Origin: Flavobacteriales bacterium
GTDB lineage: Bacteria > Bacteroidota > Bacteroidia > CAIKAF01
Length of the DNA stretch: 64,000 nucleotides
Direction: 5' to 3'
Assembly: GCA_018401695.1 (NCBI GenBank)
Contig: JAGYKD010000003.1
Location: forward strand, 417,476-481,475
Shown here: one piece after another, positions 57,329 through 64,000 of the stretch
Layout: the number at the start of each line of letters is the position of its first letter
How positions within the stretch are numbered: the first letter of the stretch is position 1
The notes under the pieces: model-generated
Told to the model about the DNA's origin: nothing
What the model saw: the letters and a program-made list of their open reading frames with translations, nothing else
Databases searched by the model: none
Position numbers and translations under genes: made by a program

Positions 57329-58014
57329 CACTCCCGGAGGAACTCCGGACAGCAGCATACCTGCAATTCTTGTATGCCCATATTTCTCCTCATAAAGCCT
57401 CGCTTTTTGAGGAGAAAGTGGCGCATAGAACACGGCATTTGTGTGTGGTGCTCGAAAACATTCATCAGTCCCACAACGCCAGTGCCGTGTTGCGCTCTTG
57501 CGATTGTTTTGGCGTTCAAGACGTGCATGTGATTGAGTCGGAACAGCAGTTCTCTACGGTCAACGAAATTTCCTTGGGCAGCAGCAGGTGGCTTAGTTTG
57601 CACCGTTACGACGGGACCAATGCTACCGCAGATGCCGCAGCCCGGTTGAAAGCAAAAGGTTACGCGCTTTGGGCTACTTCGCCGCACCAAAACGACCTTT
57701 GTTTGGAAGAGTTGCCTGTGGATCAGCCCATAGCCTTGTTGATGGGCACCGAAAAAGAAGGGCTCAGTGCGGAATCTTTAGCCCTGGCCGATGGCTACCT
57801 GCGCATTCCTATGGTGGGCTTTACCGAAAGCTTAAATATTTCCGTTGCTGCGGCCGTGAGCATGCATCATTTGGTTTGGAAGTTAAAACAAAGTCAAAAA
57901 GAATGGCAACTTTCAGCCCATGAACAACTTGAACTCAAGATTCAATGGGCCGAACAGGTCACCCGCAGAGCAAGTTTTATGAGGCAACGTTTCCTTGATT
58001 CCCTTAGGCAGTAA
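57325..58014 (+). CDS. SpoU/TrmH family tRNA/rRNA 2'-O-methyltransferase
   Basis: [61 protein letters not shown]. Confidence 0.93.
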   Translation: MTLPEELRTAAYLQFLYAHISPHKASLFEEKVAHRTRHLCVVLENIHQSHNASAVLRSCDCFGVQDVHVIESEQQFSTVNEISLGSSRWLSLHRYDGTNATADAAARLKAKGYALWATSPHQNDLCLEELPVDQPIALLMGTEKEGLSAESLALADGYLRIPMVGFTESLNISVAAAVSMHHLVWKLKQSQKEWQLSAHEQLELKIQWAEQVTRRASFMRQRFLDSLRQ

Positions 58015-58071
58015 ACTTTTTGAGAATTATGGCTTTGTTGCCGTTTCCTGTTTCCAGTTTTATTAGCAATT

Positions 58072-60327
58072 TTGCTCCCCATGTTTCAAATCAAATACGC
58101 CCGGCTTATAATTGCTTTGGTAGCGGTCCTAACCTTAGGAGCGGCCTGGCGTGCAAGTTTTGTGGGCTTTAATTACGATTTCGAAGCATTTTTCCCGGCA
58201 AGCGATCCGGAAACGCATTTTTTTCTGGAATTTAGAAAGCAGTTTGGTCCCGACAACGACTTTGTGTTGGTGGGCATTCAAAATAGGGAAGGAGTTTACA
58301 ACAGCGAATTTTTGCTCAAAGTCCGGGCCCTTAGCGATTCGCTTAAAACCATTAAATGGGTAGAGCGCATCAATGCGCCTACCAATGTTTCTACCTTTAT
58401 TCGAGACCCGCTTATGGGCTCGGCGCTGGAAATCCCTTATTTACACCCGGAAAAACCCGAGCTGCTGCCTTCGGACTCGGCCAGAATTTCCAAGGCCCCC
58501 GAACTTATGGGTTCTTTGTTCTCTAAGGATGGGAAGTCGGTGGCTTTGGTTATAGACCACACCCCCTACATTGGCGATACCGCTTGTCAACCCTTGAGCG
58601 CAGAAATCGAAGCCATCACCGCATCTTTTGGATTTGACGAGTACCATATTGCAGGCCGTTGCATTGGCCAATCCTATTATGTAGATATTATCAAGGGAGA
58701 ATTGGCCATGTTTTTAATCATTGCCTTCTTCCTTATTTTGCTGGTGCTTTTTGCCATTTTCCGAACTTTTTGGGGTGTAACGGTGCCGGTGCTTATGGTG
58801 GTGGTGGCGGTGCTTTGGACCGTAGCATTAATGGAGGTGACCGGCAAAGAAATGGACGTGTTGGCCAACATCATTCCCACCATTATTGTGGTGGTGGGGC
58901 TTTCGGTGGCCATCCATTTCATGACCAAGTTTTTGGACGTTCTCAAGCAAGGGAAAAATCACCAGGAATCGGTAAAATCAGCGCTCAAACAAGTGGGTTT
59001 GGCCAATGTATTTACTACGGCCACCACCATGACCGGCTTTGCCAGTTTGGCCACTTCGGGCATTATTCCCATCGATGATTTTGGGCTATATGCCGCTGCC
59101 GGCGTAGGCTTTTCTCTGCTTTTGTCCCTTACTTTTTTGCCGGCTTTACTCATTCTGGTGCACCCTTCGGCTTCCAAGGTCAAATCTCCCCAATGGTTTG
59201 GGCCATTAACCAAGATTTACGACTGGCTTTCGCTCCATCCTAAGTATATTTTTTCCTTTTTCTTGGTCTTGTTGGTGGCGGGAATTGCCGGAACCTTGCA
59301 GGTGCGCGAAAATACCTATCTGATGGAAGACTTGGCACAGAACAGCAAGCTGGCCAAGGATTTCAGGTTCTTTGCGCAGGAATTCAACGGTACCCGGCCC
59401 TTTGAATTGGCTTTAGAAGTAAAGGATACCTCACTCAGTGTCTTTGACGCCACGGTTTTGGAATCCATACAACACGTGGAGCACGCGGTAGACTCCATTT
59501 ACGGCATTCCCATGTTGTTTTCGCCGCTTTCCTTAGTGCGTGGAGCAAACCGGGCCTGGTCGGGGGACGATCCGGAGGCCTATGTGCTTCCCGAAAGCAA
59601 GGCTCGGTTAAGCCGCATTCAAAGAGATCTGCAACGCTTTAAACAAGACAGCCGTTTTCGGAAGTTGATTTCCGAAGACCAAAAAGAAGCCAGAATTCGA
59701 GGTATGCTGCCCGATTTAGGCTCTTCTAAGGCCTGGGAATTGCGTCAATCTTTTGAACAATGGTTAAGCGAGGCCAAGTTGCCTGCCAAGGTTCATTTTT
59801 CGCTTACGGGCACTGCCGAACTTATCGACAAAAACAACCGCAACCTGGCTTTGAACATTGCTCAAGGATTGGCGATTGCCTTTTTGCTCATCATGGGCAT
59901 CATCATGTATTTGTTTCGATCCATTAAGATGGTCCTTATTTCATTGATTCCCAACTTATTGCCTTTGATTCTGTTGGCCGGAATTATGGGTTGGACAGGC
60001 ATTAGCCTAAAAATCTCCACCGCCATATTGTTTACCATTGCTTTTGGAATTGCTGTGGACGATACCATCCATTTTTTGACCAGACTCAGGTTCGAGCAAA
60101 AAGCCGGATACAGCACCCAAGATGCTCTGCGTCAAGCCTTTTTGCATACCGGCAAACCCATACTCATCACCACCGGAATTTTATGCGCCGGCTTTTCCAT
60201 CCTGGGCGTTTCCAGTTTCATGGCCACCAAAATGATAGGCTTACTCACCTCCGTTGTACTGATATTTGCGGTGTTGGCCGATTTGGTATTATTGCCGGCC
60301 TTGTTCAAGGTGTTGAAAATCAAGTAG
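58072..60327 (+). CDS. MMPL/RND family transporter
   Basis: 12-TM RND topology; two large loops; GIAVDDTIHFLTRLRFE. Confidence 0.9.
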   Translation: MLPMFQIKYARLIIALVAVLTLGAAWRASFVGFNYDFEAFFPASDPETHFFLEFRKQFGPDNDFVLVGIQNREGVYNSEFLLKVRALSDSLKTIKWVERINAPTNVSTFIRDPLMGSALEIPYLHPEKPELLPSDSARISKAPELMGSLFSKDGKSVALVIDHTPYIGDTACQPLSAEIEAITASFGFDEYHIAGRCIGQSYYVDIIKGELAMFLIIAFFLILLVLFAIFRTFWGVTVPVLMVVVAVLWTVALMEVTGKEMDVLANIIPTIIVVVGLSVAIHFMTKFLDVLKQGKNHQESVKSALKQVGLANVFTTATTMTGFASLATSGIIPIDDFGLYAAAGVGFSLLLSLTFLPALLILVHPSASKVKSPQWFGPLTKIYDWLSLHPKYIFSFFLVLLVAGIAGTLQVRENTYLMEDLAQNSKLAKDFRFFAQEFNGTRPFELALEVKDTSLSVFDATVLESIQHVEHAVDSIYGIPMLFSPLSLVRGANRAWSGDDPEAYVLPESKARLSRIQRDLQRFKQDSRFRKLISEDQKEARIRGMLPDLGSSKAWELRQSFEQWLSEAKLPAKVHFSLTGTAELIDKNNRNLALNIAQGLAIAFLLIMGIIMYLFRSIKMVLISLIPNLLPLILLAGIMGWTGISLKISTAILFTIAFGIAVDDTIHFLTRLRFEQKAGYSTQDALRQAFLHTGKPILITTGILCAGFSILGVSSFMATKMIGLLTSVVLIFAVLADLVLLPALFKVLKIK

Positions 60328-60333
60328 TTTTTT

Positions 60334-60478
60334 GGGCTGCCGGCCGGGCCATCACCCTTCGGGCCTTTGGCAAGGCATGTCGTCCCTAGGGCTGTGGTGG
60401 TCCCGCAAAGCTACACCTCCTCGCCCAAGGGTCGTCATGCCTTGCTGTAGGCCGCTCCCGGGTTCTGTCCCTGGCAGG
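60334..60478 (-). repeat. GC-rich structured intergenic element, copy E10 (core on minus)
   Basis: TTTTTTgggctgccgg; stem gcaaggcatg/catgccttgc; reverse core TTGGGCGAGGAGGTGTAGCTTTGCGGGACCACCACAGCCC; ends ctgtccctggc. Confidence 0.8.
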
Positions 60479-60547
60479 AGATTGCGTTTCATGGGAAACA
60501 CCATGCACATTCAAGCATAATGTAGGTTTTTACTGGTGAATGATTAG

Positions 60548-60735
60548 GTAAAGACGGGATGCCTCCCGTCTCTCGATGATGAGTGATAAGGTAAAGACGG
60601 GATGCCTCCCGTCTCTCGGGATGCCTCCCGTCTCTCAGTGATGAGTGATAAGGTAAAGACGGGATGCCTCCGTCTCTCCATGCTGAGGTAAAGACGGGAT
60701 GCCTCCCGTCTCTCGGGATGCCTCCCGTCTCTGCA
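60548..60735 (-). repeat. Cluster of AGACGGGAGGCATCCCGTCTTTACC hairpin repeats (reverse orientation of the 28643 cluster)
   Basis: ggtaaagacgggatgcctcccgtctctc repeated with variable spacers. Confidence 0.95.
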
Positions 60736-61036
60736 AGGTCTTTGTGGTGCTATAGGTTTCACGCAAGGGCCTGAGGCAGCAAAGGGGGAGGCCGATTCGG
60801 TTTCTAGTAAAGGCTTTTTCTGCTATCCATTAAAGTGAAAATCAGCTCGCTATTTTGATTATTGATTGAAAATTACCAAATTGAGAAAAATTTGATTATG
60901 AAAACCTTCCCATCCATTGTTTTTAATCTTGAGTTTAGCTCTGCTTGAGTCCTTGGCTGCATAAAGTCCTCCCTTTAAAAACAGCCAAGGCATGGTCTTA
61001 TGCCAAGGAAAACTCATGGTCCATAATCCATAAAGC

Positions 61037-62555
61037 ATGTATCTAAAGTATTTTAAACGTTTTCAGGTCCTTATCCTTAAATCAACTGCTTTTATTTTGG
61101 GTGTTTGGAGTATGGCTAGCCCAAACATACCTGCCCAAACCTTTTTTCGAGACGAGGGTTTTATGACCCACTTGGCTTGGGAGTTGAATAATTCCACGGA
61201 TAGTATTTCTATAGTTTCTCAAATAAGTTTTCCTTGGGGCAACCAAATGATGCTGGCGGGAGGAATTGGGCAGCAATACGTAACCTTTGGATGGGGTGGC
61301 CCCCATACCGGCTCTACCTCATGGATGCTGTTTGATTTGGAGGGAAATTGGAATCCTGATTTTACATTGAATTCAGGGGGGGGTGAAACTAAGACTATTT
61401 GGTTCCTCCGGCGGTTTTATTTTTTCCTCCGGTTTTGGGTTTTCTCGTTTGGACTCTAAAGGGCAATTGGACACCGCATGGAAAAGCCACCTGCACAGTC
61501 AGTTTGCTTGTGGTATGCCGAGGGCCTTTGTAGATCCTGCCGATTCCATGATTTACATTGGGACTTTCAATTGCAATGCCGCCGGCTCGGTGGTATTGCC
61601 GAATTTCCATTATACCCGTCTTTATCCGGACGCCACCTGGGACAGCAGTTTTGTTGTGCCTATCGGTAAATACCCAAATTATCATTTATCCGCCGATTCT
61701 ATGGTTTATATTGGCGGGCAATTTGCCTACGTTCAAGGCAGACCTCAAGCGGGGATTGCGCGGCTTCGCCGCTCCGATGGGAGCCTGGATACCAGCTTTC
61801 GTTCCATTTTCTCGGATTCTATCATACGGGTTAAACCCGAGTATTTAGATGAAAGGGGGCGGCTATGGGTAAGTGGCTTTCTGCAATTGATGGGCGACAG
61901 CATTGTGTATGGGATGTTCCGCCTACTTCCGGACGGCCGCTTGGATTCCAGCTTCAACAATTTCAATAATGTGCGGGTGAAAACACCCGGGATTTTCGGC
62001 ACAAATGAAATTATGGACATTGAACGTATTCAACCCAATTTGTTTTTGATAGGAGGAGCTATAGATAGCTTTCAAAACAGCCTTAGGGGGGATTTGGTGG
62101 CGGTGGATTCCAACGGTTTTTTGCTGCCGGAGTATTTTCCGGAGCCTTGTATTGATAGTATTCGTGGAGGATCTCCAAACACCGGTAATCGTTCTTTTGT
62201 TGTCGACATTGCTAAAGGTCCTGATGGTATGGTGTATGTTGGAGGTAAGTTTTTGCAATATATGGGAGAGGACGTACCTCCGGTATTGCGTTTTAAATGG
62301 TCTCCGGCAGGATTGGAGGAAGAGGAACTCCCTTCCGATCCTTTGTATCCGAATCCCGTAAGCCGTGGAGGTGTTATGTACCATAGGTCTATAGAATCTC
62401 CACTAAAGATTTATTCCATGGATGGGCGTTTGCTTTTAGGTATAGCTCCTGAGGCATTGAAATCGGGCTTCAAAGTGCCCATGGATTGGTCTCCGGGCTT
62501 GTATTTTTGGCAAAGCGGCAAGGAAAGCGGGAAGTTGATGGTGAGGGATGAGTGA
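61037..62555 (+). pseudogene. Secreted beta-propeller/delta-60-like repeat protein with T9SS type A C-terminus, copy 1, split by a frameshift (ORFs 61037..61459 and 61383..62555)
   Basis: Two overlapping ORFs in different frames; second continues FGSSGGFIFSSGFGFSRLDSKGQLD and ends with LYPNPVSRGGVMYHRSIESPLKIYSMDGRLLLG...GKLMVRDE. Confidence 0.7.
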
Positions 62556-62582
62556 AAACTCATGGTCCAAAAACAATAGAGC

Positions 62583-64000
62583 ATGGATAAAGATTTTTAT
62601 AGAAGATTTAAAAACCTTGTTATCAAACCGGTCGCTTTGATTGTTATTGGGGGGAACATCTTTAGCCCCAATGCCCATGCCCAAGCCTTTTTTCGAGACG
62701 AGGGCTTTATGACGCACTTGGCTTGGGAGCTGAATGACACTTATGATAGCATTTCCAGGATTGCCCAAATCAGTTTTCCTTGGGGCAACCAAATGATGCT
62801 GGTGGGAGGTATTGGACAGCAATACGTAACCTTTGGTAGTCCCGGTTTTCCCAATCCTGGTTCGACTTCTTGGATGCTGTTTGATTTGGAGGGGAATTGG
62901 AATCCTGATTTTACATTGAATTCTGGCCATGGGGGAGTAAATCAGACGGATATATGGTTCCTCCGGCGGTTTTATTTTTTCCTCTGGTTTGGGGTTTTCT
63001 CGTTTGGACTCTAAGGGGCAATTGGACACCGTATGGAAGAATCACCTGCACAGTCAGTTTGCTTGTGGTATGCCTAGGGCCTTTGTAGATCCTGCCGATT
63101 CCATGATTTACATTGGTACCTTCAACTGCAATGCCGCTGGCTCGGTGGTGTTGCCGAACCAACACTATACCCGTCTTTATCCGGATGCCACCTGGGACAG
63201 CAGCTTTGTAGTGCCTATAGGGGGGATAGAGCCCTTAAGTCATCTGTCCGCAGACTCCATGATTTATATTGGGGGGAAGTTTTATACCGTACATGGACGG
63301 TCTCAACCAGGCATCGCGCGGCTTCGCCGCTCCGATGGGAGCCTGGATACCAGCTTTCGTTCCATTTTCTCCGATTCTATCATACGGGTTAAACCCGAGT
63401 ATTTAGATGAAAGAGGGCGGCTATGGGTAAGTGGCTTTCTGCAATTGATGGGCGATAGCATTGTGTATGGGATGTTCCGCCTGCTGCCGGACGGCCGCTT
63501 GGATTCCAGCTTCAACAATTTCAACAACGTACGGGTAAAAACACCGGGGATTTATGACACCGATTATATTGTAGATATTGAACGCATTCAACCCAATTTA
63601 TTTCTAGTGGGAGGGGGAATCGACATTTTTCAGAACAGCTTAAGGGGGGATTTGGTGGCGGTGGATTCCAACGGTTTTTTATTGCCCGAGTACTTTCCGG
63701 AGCCCGGAATAGATAGCTCTAGGGATTGGCATAATGGCGTGTGGGAATCCTCTCTATCCGAAGTGAATAGCATTGTGAAAGGTCCCGACGGCATGGTGTA
63801 TGTGGGAGGGACATTTTTGCAGTATATGGGCCAGGACGTACCTCCGGTATTGCGGTTTAAATGGTCTCCGGCAGGATTGGAGGAGGAGGAACTCCCTTCC
63901 GGTCCTTTGTATCCGAATCCCGTAAGCCGTGGAGGTGTTCTGTACCATAGGTCTATAGAATCTCCACTAAAGATTTATTCCATGGATGGGCGTTTGCTTT
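62583..64000 (+). pseudogene. Tandem paralog (copy 2) of the 61037 gene, split at the same place; runs off window end
   Basis: ORF 62583..63014 ends in the same out-of-frame peptide WFLRRFYFFLWFGVFSFGL; downstream frame encodes YGSSGGFIFSSGLGFSRLDSKGQLDTVW... Confidence 0.7.

Overview
64 kb chromosomal window from a Bacteroidota bacterium, judged by T9SS sorting domains, SprB/PKD repeats, a TonB receptor plus DUF4249 pair, TAnnTTTG-type promoters, and agmatine-deiminase/deoxyhypusine-synthase-like families. Most of it is housekeeping: nadE (partial), pepT, aldehyde dehydrogenase, ctaA, ftcD, fused alpha-keto acid dehydrogenase E1, kdsA/kdsD, htpG, yidD, xseA-like, mnmE, trxB, recG, fmt, HU, ndk, trmH-like and an MMPL transporter. 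The accessory parts are: (i) a mobile-mystery-protein A gene with a 33-bp-phased palindromic operator array and a truncated partner B; (ii) an AbiE-like module next to HipBA, with a shared 24-bp direct repeat at the 3' ends of both; (iii) a tandem pair of T9SS-type beta-propeller genes that share the same reading-frame break. The most interesting unexplained signal is a dispersed family of at least 11 GC-rich ~140-175 bp intergenic elements. Their sequences differ, but they share an architecture: a GCCAGGGA-like left end, long nested stems, a conserved apical core around GGGCGAGGAgGTGnnGC..GC..AAC.CCC.CAGCCC, and a GGCGCC/GGGCC-A(n) right end. One copy is split by an inverted-repeat MITE. Three other repeat families are also present: a TIR-bearing MITE (3 copies), AGACGGGAGGCATCCCGTCT hairpins (2 clusters), and a 79-bp tandem repeat. 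All calls come from reading the sequence and supplied ORFs; no database searches were run.
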